A stretch of 64,000 nucleotides of DNA. Source: Paenibacillus woosongensis. GTDB lineage: Bacteria > Bacillota > Bacilli > Paenibacillales > Paenibacillaceae. This document shows positions 26,725 through 35,751 of the stretch, one piece after another. The stretch lies in the NCBI RefSeq assembly GCF_030122845.1, contig NZ_CP126084.1:3224001-3288000 (forward strand). Direction: 5' to 3'. The translations under genes were made by a program, and so were the position numbers. The stretch's first letter is position 1. Every line of letters starts with the position of its first letter. The notes beneath the pieces were generated by a model that was given only the letters and a program-made list of their open reading frames with translations, had not been told where the DNA came from and made no database searches.

Positions 26725-27001
26725 CGCTCTCCTCAGTCAATGGATCGAAGGGTTTCTTCACGATTTGTCCGTCGGCTTCCATGATCATTTCAATTTTCCG
26801 TTCAACCTGCGATAATTTACTGCCGCATAATTGCGATAATTGCATGCCTTTCTGAAACAGATCGATCGCCTTCTCCAGTGGCACGTCGCCATGCTCCAGC
26901 TGGGACACGATATCCTCCAGCTCGTTCATCGCTTCCTCGAAGCTGTAGTCCTGCTCCTTAAGCTCCTTCAGATTCTGCTTCTCAGTCTCCAAGATCGTCA
27001 C
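26708..27001 (-). CDS. xseB: Exodeoxyribonuclease VII small subunit
   Basis: This 97-residue acidic helical protein has the family signature YSFEEAMNELEDIVSQLEHGDVPLE with the repeated LF/GM stretch (AIDLFQKGMQLSQLC). It forms a complex with XseA that degrades single-stranded DNA. The start is GTG after GGGGAG, and it overlaps xseA by 20 bases and ispA by 17. Confidence 0.92.
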   Translation of the reverse strand: MTILETEKQNLKELKEQDYSFEEAMNELEDIVSQLEHGDVPLEKAIDLFQKGMQLSQLCGSKLSQVERKIEMIMEADGQIVKKPFDPLTEESGDSVG

Positions 27002-28343
27002 CTTCTCCCCTCATGCCCCAAACCTGGCAGTCGAGCTCGCCATCAGTAAGCTTGACCCTGACCAGATCTCCAGGCTCTACATCTTTCAGCGACTTGACTA
27101 AACGCCGCCCTTTCTCGTCGTATACAAGACTATATCCTCGAGCCATGACCTTCAGCGGGCTTAGAGCGTCGAGCTGCCTAATCCCGTAGGCGAGCGTCTG
27201 GCTTTTCTCCTTCAAAATCCCGTTCATCGCCGAGCGCAGCAGCCGGCTAGCTTCCTCATGGCGCCGCTTCGTCAGCGCCAGCGTATCCTGCGGATGGTAG
27301 CGCAGCAGCCGCTGATGCAGCCGGGCATGCGCCGCGCCCGTCAGCTCCGCCTGCGCCCGCATGCGCCGCACGAGCCGCGCCTGCAGCATGTCCAGCCGCT
27401 CCGCGTGCTGGAGCAGGCTGCGCCGCGGCTGCCGCAGCGCCGGCGATGCCGCCAGCCGACGCAAGCGCTCCTGCGCCTGGCGGAGCTGGTGCTGCAAGCC
27501 CTGCTGCAGCACCCTCTCACGCTGGCGCAGCTGCTCGCGCAGCTCGGCGGCGTGCGGCACGGCGAGCTCGGCGGCGGCGGTGGGCGTGGCGGCGCGCAGG
27601 TCGGCCACGAAATCGGCGATCGTAAAATCCGTCTCATGGCCTACGGCCGAGATGACGGGAATCGCCGATTCGTAAATGCTGCGCGCGACCGCCTCTTCGT
27701 TGAACGCCCACAGCTCCTCCAGCGAGCCGCCGCCCCGGCCAACGATCAGCACGTCGGCCTCGCCAAGCGCATTCATCGTCCGGATCGCCTTGACGATGGA
27801 CGGCGCCGCGCCCTTGCCTTGCACAAGCACAGGGTGCAGGACGATCTTGGCCTGCGGAAAGCGCCGCTCCAGTGTCGTCAGAATGTCCCGGACCGCTGCT
27901 CCGGTCGGGGATGTGACGACGCCGATGACGCGCGGAAACGCAGGCAGCGGTCGCTTCCGCTGCGGCGCGAACAGCCCTTCGGCCTCCAGCTTCTGCTTCA
28001 GCTGTTCGAAGGCGAGGTACAGACTGCCGATGCCGTCGGGCTGCATTTGCGTCGCGTAGAACTGGTACTGCCCGTCCCGCTCATATACCGACACATTTCC
28101 CCGGGCTATGACCCGGGTACCTTCCCGCGGGATAAAGGGCAGCCGCTGGTTATGCGAGGCGAACATAATGCTCTTGATCCGGCTGTCCTTATCCTTCAGC
28201 GTAAAATACATATGTCCGCTGGAATGATGTGTAAAGTTCGATATTTCTCCGCGAATCCATACCTCAGACAGCAGCGTGTCCGATTCCATCTTCATGCGGA
28301 TATAGCGATTCAATTCCTTGATCGTATAAATTTTTTGTTCCAT
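26982..28343 (-). CDS. xseA: Exodeoxyribonuclease VII large subunit
   Basis: This 453-residue protein has an N-terminal OB-fold (LSEVWIRGEISNFTHHSSGHMYFTLKD) and the catalytic domain with RVIGVVTSPTGAAVRDI, IVGRGGGSLEELWAFNEE and AVGHETDFTIADFVADLRAATPTAAAE. The coiled-coil region (about residues 270-380) is unusually rich in Arg and Ala; the DNA there is very GC-rich, which creates long false ORFs on the other strand. Overlaps with xseB indicate co-translation. Confidence 0.94.
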   Translation of the reverse strand: MEQKIYTIKELNRYIRMKMESDTLLSEVWIRGEISNFTHHSSGHMYFTLKDKDSRIKSIMFASHNQRLPFIPREGTRVIARGNVSVYERDGQYQFYATQMQPDGIGSLYLAFEQLKQKLEAEGLFAPQRKRPLPAFPRVIGVVTSPTGAAVRDILTTLERRFPQAKIVLHPVLVQGKGAAPSIVKAIRTMNALGEADVLIVGRGGGSLEELWAFNEEAVARSIYESAIPVISAVGHETDFTIADFVADLRAATPTAAAELAVPHAAELREQLRQRERVLQQGLQHQLRQAQERLRRLAASPALRQPRRSLLQHAERLDMLQARLVRRMRAQAELTGAAHARLHQRLLRYHPQDTLALTKRRHEEASRLLRSAMNGILKEKSQTLAYGIRQLDALSPLKVMARGYSLVYDEKGRRLVKSLKDVEPGDLVRVKLTDGELDCQVWGMRGEGDDLGD

Positions 28344-28377
28344 GGGGCCTTACATTCCCCCCTTTATCTCGAGCAGC

Positions 28378-29235
28378 TTAAGCAAGGCCTTGAAGCCGCT
28401 TGGCTGCAATCAGCGTATTTTGCATCAGCATCGTAATTGTCATCGGGCCCACGCCGCCTGGGACAGGCGTAATCGGTCCGGATACTTCCTTCACGCTTTC
28501 GAAGTCCACGTCTCCGGCCAATTTGCCGTTGTCGAGACGGTTCATTCCCACGTCAATCACAACTGCGCCAGGCTTCACGTACGAAGCATCCACAAAGTTG
28601 GCCCGGCCGATCGCCACAACGAGGATATCAGCCTGCTTCGTCAGCTCCTTCATGTTCGCCGTGCGCGAGTGGCACATCGTCACCGTGGCGTTCTCCCGCT
28701 GCAGCAGCAGGGATACCGGCTTGCCGACGATGTTGCTGCGGCCGATCACGACGGCATGCTTCCCGGACATCTCAATGCCGGTGCGCTTGATCAGTTCGAT
28801 CACACCGGCAGGGGTGCAAGGCAGCAGGCTATCGTCGCCGATGACCAGATTGCCGACGTTGACCGGATGGAAGCCGTCTACGTCCTTCTCTACCGCAATC
28901 GCGTCGATCACTGCCTTCTCCTCGATATGCCCCGGTAGCGGAAGCTGCACCAGAATACCGTGGATATCGCTTTGTCTGTTCAGCTTGTCTACAAGTGCGA
29001 GCAGCTCCTCTTGGGTTGTGGAAGCAGACAGGCGATGAACCTCAGAGTAGAATCCGAGGTCATGACATGCTTTCTCCTTATTGCGCACATATACTTGCGA
29101 AGCCGGGTCCTCGCCTACAAGAACGACGGCCAGACCAGGCTTGAACCCTTGGCTTGCCAAGCTTTCAACTTCTTTACGGATATTTCCTCTAATTTCCTCA
29201 GATACCTGTTTTCCATTAATGATTGGTGCTGTCAT
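28378..29235 (-). CDS. folD: Methylenetetrahydrofolate dehydrogenase/cyclohydrolase FolD
   Basis: This 285-residue bifunctional enzyme interconverts methylene-, methenyl- and formyl-tetrahydrofolate using NADP. The catalytic lysine region is [20 protein letters not shown], the dinucleotide site [12 protein letters not shown] and the C-terminal [11 protein letters not shown] signature are all present. ATG start. It stands 29 bases after nusB. Confidence 0.95.
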   Translation of the reverse strand: MTAPIINGKQVSEEIRGNIRKEVESLASQGFKPGLAVVLVGEDPASQVYVRNKEKACHDLGFYSEVHRLSASTTQEELLALVDKLNRQSDIHGILVQLPLPGHIEEKAVIDAIAVEKDVDGFHPVNVGNLVIGDDSLLPCTPAGVIELIKRTGIEMSGKHAVVIGRSNIVGKPVSLLLQRENATVTMCHSRTANMKELTKQADILVVAIGRANFVDASYVKPGAVVIDVGMNRLDNGKLAGDVDFESVKEVSGPITPVPGGVGPMTITMLMQNTLIAAKRLQGLA

Positions 29236-29264
29236 AGACTTCTCCCCTTAACCTTATATATGAT

Positions 29265-29714
29265 TTATTGTTGATTTTTCAATTTCTCCAGATCATGAAT
29301 CATTTTGCCGAGCACACCGTTAACGAACTTTCCTGACTCCTCCACGCCAAAATGCTTGGCCAGCTCAATCGCTTCGTTTACGGCTACTTTGCCCGGTACG
29401 TCGTCGCGGAATACCATTTCATAAACTGCTAGTCTCAATACCTGCCTGTCCACCTTGGACAAGCGGCTAACCTGCCAGTTCTTCAAATAGTCGGCCAGCA
29501 TCTCGTCGATGGCCGCTTTGCGCTCCCAAGTACCACTTACGAGCTCCAGCACGAAGGCCTTCGTCTGATCAACGTCGGACAATTCGACCATACTCTCGTT
29601 CTCACCGGCCGCTTCCGCTATGAGCATCGATACGGCCTCCTCGGCTCCGACCTCGTTCATTTCCATTTGGTACAAGCTCTGTATCGCAATTTCCCGTGCT
29701 AGTCTGCGTTTCAT
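29265..29714 (-). CDS. nusB: Transcription antitermination protein NusB
   Basis: This 149-residue all-helical protein begins MKRRLAREIAIQSLYQMEMN and has the VDRQVLRLAVYEM and VNEAIELAKHFGVEESGKFVNGVLG segments of NusB. With NusE (S10) it binds boxA RNA in rRNA antitermination. ATG at 29712-29714 has AAGGAGG upstream; a ten-codon extension is rejected. Confidence 0.95.
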   Translation of the reverse strand: MKRRLAREIAIQSLYQMEMNEVGAEEAVSMLIAEAAGENESMVELSDVDQTKAFVLELVSGTWERKAAIDEMLADYLKNWQVSRLSKVDRQVLRLAVYEMVFRDDVPGKVAVNEAIELAKHFGVEESGKFVNGVLGKMIHDLEKLKNQQ

Positions 29715-29807
29715 GTGCTTCCTCCTTAACCTCCATAAAAACAACGTTTATGCTTCCTACTACTTCATGATGAACCAAAATGCCGGTATTCTATTACACC
29801 GATTTCA

Positions 29808-29847
29808 AACAAAAAAAACCCGTGACATGCTCTCTCCACAAAAATGG
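29808..29847 (-). terminator. Possible terminator after the asp23-amaP genes
   Basis: On the minus strand a CCC...GTG / CAC...GGG type imperfect hairpin is followed by eight T residues. It would separate the DUF2273 gene from nusB. The stem is interrupted. Confidence 0.45.
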
Positions 29848-29896
29848 GCAAGATAAAAACGCAGCTCTTTTTCCGGAAGACAGCATATCACAGGAA

Positions 29897-30142
29897 TCAT
29901 TTAAAAGGGCGCCAGCGCGCGTTCAACCAGTCCAGCAGCTCCTTCCACGGAATGAGCGGACCTTGGTCGATATCCTTATATTTGCCGATCGTATAACCGA
30001 CATACAGGAGAAGCGCACAAAATAACATGTTCCAAAATCCGAAAAACAGATAAATGGGAATTAGAAATATCGCAGCTGCCGTTCCCAGCAGGCGTCCCTT
30101 GTAATCCACCCATATTTGCTTCCAATTCATTGGGATCTTCAC
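29897..30142 (-). CDS. DUF2273 small membrane protein
   Basis: This 81-residue protein has two membrane helices (about 19-36, GTAAAIFLIPIYLFFGF, and 38-55) and a polar tail with WKELLDWLNARWRPFK. Size, GRLLGTAAAIF and position after amaP match DUF2273 proteins of Asp23 operons. The function is unknown; it probably acts in the membrane with AmaP. It starts two bases after amaP. Confidence 0.85.
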   Translation of the reverse strand: MKIPMNWKQIWVDYKGRLLGTAAAIFLIPIYLFFGFWNMLFCALLLYVGYTIGKYKDIDQGPLIPWKELLDWLNARWRPFK

Positions 30143-30144
30143 CC

Positions 30145-30684
30145 CTATTCGACCCGGCTTTTGATCGCAGGAGATTGTACAAGGTTAGCAATATACACTG
30201 ACACGTATGAAACGGGAATACCCGTAATTTCCTCTACATGATCATGCACCTGCTTCTGCACTTCCCCCGTGAGCTCCGGAATGGAAGTCTCGCCGTCCAC
30301 CAATGCGCGGACGATAATTTCCAGACCCGAGTCCGTGATGCGAATACGCGTCTTCACGTCGCGAATGCCGCGTACCCGGGACGCCGCTTTGTAGGATAAA
30401 TTCTCGATGGTCTCGACCGAGATTTGAATATCCCCATACTCTGTCCTCTGGTCGATGGAAGGAAGCGAACCGCGGTCGCGCTTGATCGAAATATAGAAAA
30501 AGCGAATGCTGAGCAGAAACAGAAGAGCGGCCACGATGATCGCAGCGATAATCCATGACCTGTTGTCATATTGCTTCAGCTCGACGGGCACAGCGTTTGT
30601 CACCAGGAGGATGGCGATGACAGAAATTATTCCGATGCTTAAGCTGTAAATAAACAGCAGCAGTCTGTCCAAAATTTTGGGCAC
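30145..30684 (-). CDS. amaP: Alkaline shock response membrane anchor protein AmaP
   Basis: This 179-residue protein has two N-terminal transmembrane helices (about 6-28 and 45-68) and a cytoplasmic domain with YGDIQISVETIENLSYKAASRVRG, a form of the Asp23/Gls24 fold. In Staphylococcus AmaP tethers Asp23 to the membrane. Here it lies between asp23 and DUF2273. The start ATG follows AAGGAGG. Confidence 0.85.
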   Translation of the reverse strand: MPKILDRLLLFIYSLSIGIISVIAILLVTNAVPVELKQYDNRSWIIAAIIVAALLFLLSIRFFYISIKRDRGSLPSIDQRTEYGDIQISVETIENLSYKAASRVRGIRDVKTRIRITDSGLEIIVRALVDGETSIPELTGEVQKQVHDHVEEITGIPVSYVSVYIANLVQSPAIKSRVE

Positions 30685-30713
30685 GACGGATAGAGCCTCC
30701 TTAAATTATAGTA

Positions 30714-30740
30714 AACCCCTGACGGTGATCGTCGGGGGTT
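30714..30740 (-). terminator. Hairpin between asp23 and amaP (attenuator candidate)
   Basis: AACCCC-T-GACG and CGTC-GGGGGTT pair around a five-base loop. Only a short interrupted T run follows on the minus strand, so it may lower, not stop, transcription into amaP, giving more Asp23 than AmaP. Confidence 0.5.
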
Positions 30741-30753
30741 CTTAGCTTAATCT

Positions 30754-31161
30754 TTATTTCACCCTATGGCTCAGTTCCGCCTCTTCACTTTTCTCAGCCG
30801 CCTTAAAAATGACGTCGTGAATATGTACGTTAACTTCAACCACAGTCAGTCCGGTCATCGTTTCGATCGAACGCTTCACGTTGCGTTGAATTTCCGTAGC
30901 CACCTCCGGCAAGCGATTGCCATATTCGACGATAACGGATACATCAACAGCCGCCTCGCGCTGGCCGACTTCAACCTTCACGCCTTTGGACAGATTCTTT
31001 CTGCCAAGCAGCTCGACAATGCCGCCTGCGAACCCGCCGCTCATGCCGGCAACGCCTTTCACTTCAACCGTAGCCAGCCCGGCGATCACTTCGATAACCT
31101 CGGGTGCAATTTGAATTTCTCCGATATCTGTGCGTTCAAATTCCGTAGGCAATGTACTCAT
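30754..31161 (-). CDS. Asp23/Gls24 family envelope stress protein
   Basis: This 135-residue protein has the Asp23 pattern: DIGEIQIAPEVIEVIAGLATVEVKGVAGMSGG and VDVSVIVEYGNRLPEVATEIQRNVKRSIETMTGL. B. subtilis YqhY, next to accBC, is the positional counterpart, and loss of YqhY there affects acetyl-CoA carboxylase activity. ATG at 31159-31161 follows GAGGTGG at nine bases; the ATG three codons earlier sits directly on the ribosome site. Confidence 0.88.
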   Translation of the reverse strand: MSTLPTEFERTDIGEIQIAPEVIEVIAGLATVEVKGVAGMSGGFAGGIVELLGRKNLSKGVKVEVGQREAAVDVSVIVEYGNRLPEVATEIQRNVKRSIETMTGLTVVEVNVHIHDVIFKAAEKSEEAELSHRVK

Positions 31162-31273
31162 TACTATCATCCACCTCTCAATAAGTTTGACGAAACCTCA
31201 TGACAAAGAGGCTGGCCACTTATTATAAATACTATATCATTTCAGGATCATTATGACAAACGGCCGGCGAATT

Positions 31274-32617
31274 CTAAATCTCATTTTCTTCCAAAAACTT
31301 AATATCAAAATCGCCTCGGATAAACACCGGATGATCCAGCAGTTTTTGATGGAACGGGATGGTCGTATGAATACCTTCGATCGCGAATTCAGCCAGGGCA
31401 CGCTTCATTTTGGCAATGGCCTCCTCGCGGGTCGGAGCCCAGACGATCAGCTTGGCGATCATGGAATCGTAGTGCGGGGAAATGGTATATCCCGGATATG
31501 CGCCGCTGTCCACGCGAACTCCAGGTCCGCCCGGCGCCAGATAAAACCCGATCTTGCCCGGAGACGGCATGAAATTACGGGTAGGGTCCTCCGCATTGAT
31601 CCGGCATTCGATCGACCAGCCGTTAATGACGACATCCTCCTGTTTGAAGGATAACGGATTGCCTTCGGCCACGGAGATCATTTCCTGGATCAAGTCGATG
31701 CCGGTAATCATTTCGGTGACCGGATGCTCTACCTGGATACGCGTGTTCATCTCCATGAAATAGAACTGGCCGTCGGGGCCTAACAGAAATTCCAGCGTCC
31801 CTGCCCCGGAATAGTTCACAGCAAGTGCTGCGCGCACAGCGGCCTCTCCCATTTCCTGACGCTTCTCGGGCGTCAGCACTGGGCACGGGGCCTCTTCCAC
31901 CAGCTTCTGGCGTCTGCGCTGCACGGAGCAATCACGTTCTCCCAAATGGACGGCATTGCCATGCTTGTCCGCAATAATCTGGATTTCAACATGCTTCATG
32001 CCTGTTAAATATTTCTCCAAGTATACGCCGGCGTTGCCGAATGCCTTTTGCGCTTCCTGCTGCGCCATCGTGATTTGCTGAATCAGCGACGCTTCGTCCT
32101 CAGCGAGGCGAATGCCTTTGCCGCCGCCTCCGGCTGTCGCCTTAATGATCACCGGATAACCGATATCACGCGCGACCATAACCGCTTCATCGAGGTCTTC
32201 GACCAAACCGTCGGAGCCAGGGATAACCGGGACGTTTGCGCTTTTCATTGTTTGCTTCGCCACAGACTTGTCGCCCATTTTTGTAATGGCTTCCGGAGAA
32301 GGGCCGATAAAGGTAATATTGCAGGAATCGCATATCTCCGCGAAATCCGCATTCTCGGCCAGGAAGCCGTAGCCCGGATGAATCGCGTCGCATTCTGTCA
32401 GCGTTGCTATGCTCATCAAGTTTGTAAAATTCAAGTAGCTGTCTTTGGACAAGGTCGGTCCAATGCAATAAGCTTCATCTGCAAGCCGGACATGGAGCGA
32501 ATCCTTATCCGCTTCGGAATACACGGCTACAGTAGAAATGCCGAGTTCCCGGCAAGCGCGGATAATCCGCACGGCGATTTCACCGCGGTTTGCAATCAAT
32601 ACTTTTTGAAATTTCAC
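31274..32617 (-). CDS. accC: Acetyl-CoA carboxylase, biotin carboxylase subunit
   Basis: This 447-residue ATP-grasp enzyme carboxylates biotin on AccB. Visible motifs are [22 protein letters not shown], the glycine-rich ATP loop [27 protein letters not shown], the catalytic [14 protein letters not shown] and the RINAEDP segment. The start is GTG behind AGGAGG. It follows accB by 63 bases and precedes the asp23 gene. Confidence 0.96.
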   Translation of the reverse strand: MKFQKVLIANRGEIAVRIIRACRELGISTVAVYSEADKDSLHVRLADEAYCIGPTLSKDSYLNFTNLMSIATLTECDAIHPGYGFLAENADFAEICDSCNITFIGPSPEAITKMGDKSVAKQTMKSANVPVIPGSDGLVEDLDEAVMVARDIGYPVIIKATAGGGGKGIRLAEDEASLIQQITMAQQEAQKAFGNAGVYLEKYLTGMKHVEIQIIADKHGNAVHLGERDCSVQRRRQKLVEEAPCPVLTPEKRQEMGEAAVRAALAVNYSGAGTLEFLLGPDGQFYFMEMNTRIQVEHPVTEMITGIDLIQEMISVAEGNPLSFKQEDVVINGWSIECRINAEDPTRNFMPSPGKIGFYLAPGGPGVRVDSGAYPGYTISPHYDSMIAKLIVWAPTREEAIAKMKRALAEFAIEGIHTTIPFHQKLLDHPVFIRGDFDIKFLEENEI

Positions 32618-32680
32618 TGATTTCCCATCCTCCTTGGAAAGCTAGATAAGACCTCCAATAAGGCCTCTTTTAACCGTAGC

Positions 32681-33181
32681 TTATTCCGGCTTCACCAAAA
32701 AGAGAGGCTGTCCGTATTCCACGAGCTGCCCGTTCTCTACGAGAATATCGACGATCTCGCCCTTCACTTCCGCCTCCAGCTCGTTCATCAGCTTCATCGC
32801 TTCAATAATACAGACGGTCGTCTTTACGCCTACCTTGTCTCCTACGTTTACATAAGGATTTGCATCCGGGGAAGAAGCTCTATAGAATGTTCCAACCATC
32901 GGGGACACAATCTTATGTAGGTTAGCATCGGCAGCTGCGCTTTCCGCGCCCTGTGCTGCAGCCGGAACCTGAGCGTTATCCGCAGCGGCAGAGATTGCTT
33001 GTCCAGTTGCTGCAGCAACTTGCGGCAGACTAGGCACTACCGCCGGTTGAACATGCACAAGCTCGCTTTTGCCTGGCTTGCGAATACATAGCCTTGTACC
33101 TTCATTTTCGATTTCAAGCTCATGAACCGAGGTTTTATCCACCAGCTCGATCAGCTCTTTGATTTCATTCAATTTGAACAT
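32681..33181 (-). CDS. accB: Acetyl-CoA carboxylase biotin carboxyl carrier protein
   Basis: This 166-residue protein has an N-terminal region [24 protein letters not shown], an Ala/Gln-rich linker and a C-terminal biotinyl domain with IEAMKLMNE, where K130 is the expected biotin site, preceded by [14 protein letters not shown]. It carries carboxybiotin between AccC and the carboxyltransferase for malonyl-CoA formation. ATG with GAAGGAG upstream. Confidence 0.95.
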   Translation of the reverse strand: MFKLNEIKELIELVDKTSVHELEIENEGTRLCIRKPGKSELVHVQPAVVPSLPQVAAATGQAISAAADNAQVPAAAQGAESAAADANLHKIVSPMVGTFYRASSPDANPYVNVGDKVGVKTTVCIIEAMKLMNELEAEVKGEIVDILVENGQLVEYGQPLFLVKPE

Positions 33182-33267
33182 GTTTTTTCTTCACTCCTTC
33201 AGCTTTTTCGCAAAGCTCGGGCCTTTTCGCATCATAACTTTATGTATTATATCACAATCGATCAAAA

Positions 33268-33297
33268 TGGAAAGAGTCCAAGATTCCCTTGGACTCT
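33268..33297 (-). terminator. Terminator after the spoIIIA operon
   Basis: AGAGTCCAAG and CTTGGACTCT form a ten-base perfect stem with a five-base loop, followed by TTTCC on the minus strand. It lies between spoIIIAH and accB. Confidence 0.7.
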
Positions 33298-33350
33298 CCG
33301 GCTCAATCGGCAATTGAATAATTTTAATGCGGGTAATCCAAGGGGGCGCA

Positions 33351-34133
33351 CTATTGTGAAACGTACTGTACTTTGACTTTATCCTGGGATACGCCAAGCT
33401 CCTTGATCACCATATCGACGATGTTTACGGCATCTTTCACCTGAAGCTTTTCGCTGATCACGACGACCCGGTAGCTGTCATTATCTTCGGCCACGACCGC
33501 ATTGGCATACTGCTGCTGGAGACGCTCCTCGATATCCATGATTTTAGCTTCCTTTTCTTCCAGTGCACTCAGCTGCTGCTGGGCCATCGTCGCTTCATCC
33601 AGCGATTTCTTTTCGTCATTCATCGTTTGCAGGAGCTGCTCCTGCTTCTTCATGTTCTGCTCGGCGCGGTCCATCTGATAAGCAGTCAATGAATCTCTCG
33701 ATAAAATTCCTTCCGACTCCAGCTTCTTGAGTACATCTTCATCTTTGGCGCTTTCGGAAGCAGTGTCCTTATCCGCCGGCTTCGGCTGGTCGGTCTTCGC
33801 CTTGTCGGCCGCCTCGCCGTTATTTGCCTCCATGCTCTGGGAAGCGTCTGTCCCCTCATGGTCCTGAGCGGCCTCTTCCTTGCCGTCAAGGGCTTCCTTC
33901 GCAGCCTCATCCCCGGCAGTAACCTCGGAGACGATAATATCGTCATCCGACAATGCGCTGCCTTCGACGATGGCTTCGTCATCTGCCGCCTGCTCCATCA
34001 TCGTCACCTGTTTGCCATCCGTAGTTTTAGGCTTACTCATGCCTGTGTCTTCAGTAAACAAATAATAAGCCGAGAGAATAACCATCAAGCTGAGCATGGA
34101 GACGAGCCAAATTGTCTGTCTTTTCGATTTCAT
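33351..34133 (-). CDS. spoIIIAH: Stage III sporulation protein AH
   Basis: This 260-residue protein is made in the mother cell and has an N-terminal membrane anchor (about residues 7-26, TIWLVSMLSLMVILSAYYLF). The long acidic, low-complexity linker (EAAQDHEGTDASQ and similar) is followed by a C-terminal SpoIIQ-binding ring domain (ARRQ-free, with YRVVVISEKLQVKDAVNIVDMVIKEL). It joins SpoIIQ across the two membranes to form the channel. It is somewhat longer than the B. subtilis protein because of the linker. ATG has AGGAGG upstream. Confidence 0.93.
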   Translation of the reverse strand: MKSKRQTIWLVSMLSLMVILSAYYLFTEDTGMSKPKTTDGKQVTMMEQAADDEAIVEGSALSDDDIIVSEVTAGDEAAKEALDGKEEAAQDHEGTDASQSMEANNGEAADKAKTDQPKPADKDTASESAKDEDVLKKLESEGILSRDSLTAYQMDRAEQNMKKQEQLLQTMNDEKKSLDEATMAQQQLSALEEKEAKIMDIEERLQQQYANAVVAEDNDSYRVVVISEKLQVKDAVNIVDMVIKELGVSQDKVKVQYVSQ

Positions 34134-34207
34134 TGTTTTTCCTCCTAGAATCAAAGTTTTTGTTTTGGGATATTTTAAATATTCTTAATATCGATGCCCT
34201 GCAGGAT

Positions 34208-34855
34208 TTACTGCGATTGTTTTCTGGGGACGACGGAAATCCGGTACGCTGGCACATTCAGACCCTTCTCGACCGCGTCAACGATCAGATTTTTGACGGT
34301 CTTGTTTTCAGCACCCCTGGCCACAATGAGCACACCGCGAACTTTCGGCTTAATCTTTTTGGTGATAATCGGCTTCTCGCTGCCGCCTTCTTCATTCGTG
34401 ACGATCTGTCCATCGCGGGTGTACTGCGTAATATGGCGTTTCCCCCCATCCTTGTCATTCTCCTCGGTCAGCTGCTGCGTGTCTTTTGTATTGCGGCCAA
34501 TGATCAGTTCCTCCGTGGAATCGATCGTAACGAGAACGTCAACAGCGCCGACGCCAACGATCTTCTCCAGAATCTCTTTCGTTTTATTCTCCAGCGACAG
34601 CTCGATAGCATCGAAGCTGCCTTCGCCCCCGCCTTGGTCGGGCAGCGCGGACGTCAGCATCTCCTGCCCTGCGGGAGGTTCTCTCCCTGCACCGCCTGTA
34701 TCAATCTGCTTCACATTGACGAAAGAATTAAACAGCATGATCGCTACGCCGATTAACCCAAGTATAATAAGCAGCCGATATGCGTTTACCTTCTTTTTCC
34801 CTTCCAAGCCGCGCCCGATCAGCGACTCCAGCTTCTTCCACCAATTCAGCATCAA
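34208..34855 (-). CDS. spoIIIAG: Stage III sporulation protein AG
   Basis: This 215-residue protein has one N-terminal membrane helix (about 27-44, LLIILGLIGVAIMLFNSF), then a linker with Gly and Pro, and a ring-forming domain with ENKTKEILEKIVGVGAVDVLVTIDST and PKVRGVLIVARGAENKTVKNLIVDAV. In B. subtilis it forms a large ring in the feeding-tube complex. The start could be either of two adjacent ATGs. Confidence 0.92.
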   Translation of the reverse strand: MMLNWWKKLESLIGRGLEGKKKVNAYRLLIILGLIGVAIMLFNSFVNVKQIDTGGAGREPPAGQEMLTSALPDQGGGEGSFDAIELSLENKTKEILEKIVGVGAVDVLVTIDSTEELIIGRNTKDTQQLTEENDKDGGKRHITQYTRDGQIVTNEEGGSEKPIITKKIKPKVRGVLIVARGAENKTVKNLIVDAVEKGLNVPAYRISVVPRKQSQ

Positions 34856-34866
34856 TATCCCCCTCG

Positions 34867-35730
34867 CTACTTCGCATTTTCCGGTAGTATGACATGTACG
34901 AGCTCTTTCGGGATTCCCCAGTCACGCGACAGCAATCCGGCAATTTGCCGGCTGAGTCCGCTTGAACCCGTATCCTGAGAAACGCTTTCTCCATACAGGT
35001 CAGGCTCCTGGCGATTCTCATTCCCAGTATTGATCCCTTCTCCGGTTGAACCGCTCATTAGAGTATCCTTCTCGTTATTTTGTGTGCCGGTATTGCTGGC
35101 TACATTGCTAACGCTGCTATCAGCTATGACGGGGATGCCGTCCTCGTCCCCCGGCTCCTTCTTCTGGGGCTTCACCTCAATACGCACAGGCTCCACTGGC
35201 GCTATAACAATCTGTGCAGAGTCATTCCGGCTGCTGCTGGCTTGATCCTCTATGCGGGAAGCCTCCTGTTCCTGCTCCACTTCCGCTATATACACTTCTA
35301 TCGCTGAGATAGAGGGCTCCGCGTCGTTTTTGTCCGACTCCAGCCGGACCGCTACCCGCTGCACAGGCTGTCCGGTTTCCCGTTCGATTTGCTCCTTCAT
35401 CCGGGCGGCCGCCTCCTCGCTAGCCCATTGCATCGCCTCCTGCTGCCTTTGCATTCTCATTTGCTCCCCCTGCCGCAATATTTCCTCGGTGCCTGCCGTT
35501 GGCAGCTCCTCATTACCGCTATCGTCCATAAAGGCCATTTCCAGTCTCCGTTCGGCATCCGGGGCGAACAGGCGCATTACCGGGGAGATCAACGTCAGCA
35601 ATATGAGCAGGCTAACTACAAGCTTCACGTATCTCTCCATTGAACGATTAGGAAGCAGCAGATCGATGAACGTCGCCAGAAGTACGACAAAAATAATCTC
35701 CTTCAGCCATTCCGCCAGCCAGGTCATCAA
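34867..35730 (-). CDS. spoIIIAF: Stage III sporulation protein AF
   Basis: This 287-residue protein has two N-terminal membrane segments (LAEWLKEIIFVVLLATFIDLLLP and VKLVVSLLILLTLISPVMRLF) and a cytoplasmic or intermembrane ring-type domain with VQRVAVRLESDKNDAEPSIS. The C-terminal part, from about residue 170, is a long polar tail (NTGNENRQEPDLYGES) ending in QIAGLLSRDWGIPKELVHVIL. The tail makes it longer than B. subtilis SpoIIIAF, about 206 residues. Confidence 0.9.
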   Translation of the reverse strand: MMTWLAEWLKEIIFVVLLATFIDLLLPNRSMERYVKLVVSLLILLTLISPVMRLFAPDAERRLEMAFMDDSGNEELPTAGTEEILRQGEQMRMQRQQEAMQWASEEAAARMKEQIERETGQPVQRVAVRLESDKNDAEPSISAIEVYIAEVEQEQEASRIEDQASSSRNDSAQIVIAPVEPVRIEVKPQKKEPGDEDGIPVIADSSVSNVASNTGTQNNEKDTLMSGSTGEGINTGNENRQEPDLYGESVSQDTGSSGLSRQIAGLLSRDWGIPKELVHVILPENAK

Positions 35731-35751
35731 AAAATCACCACCACATCTCTT

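Noticed and set aside
27258..28436. A 392-codon plus-strand open frame across xseA
   Set aside because: It is antisense to a well-supported xseA. The GC-rich codons remove stop codons on the other strand, and the product is a low-complexity Arg/Leu/Gln chain without motifs.
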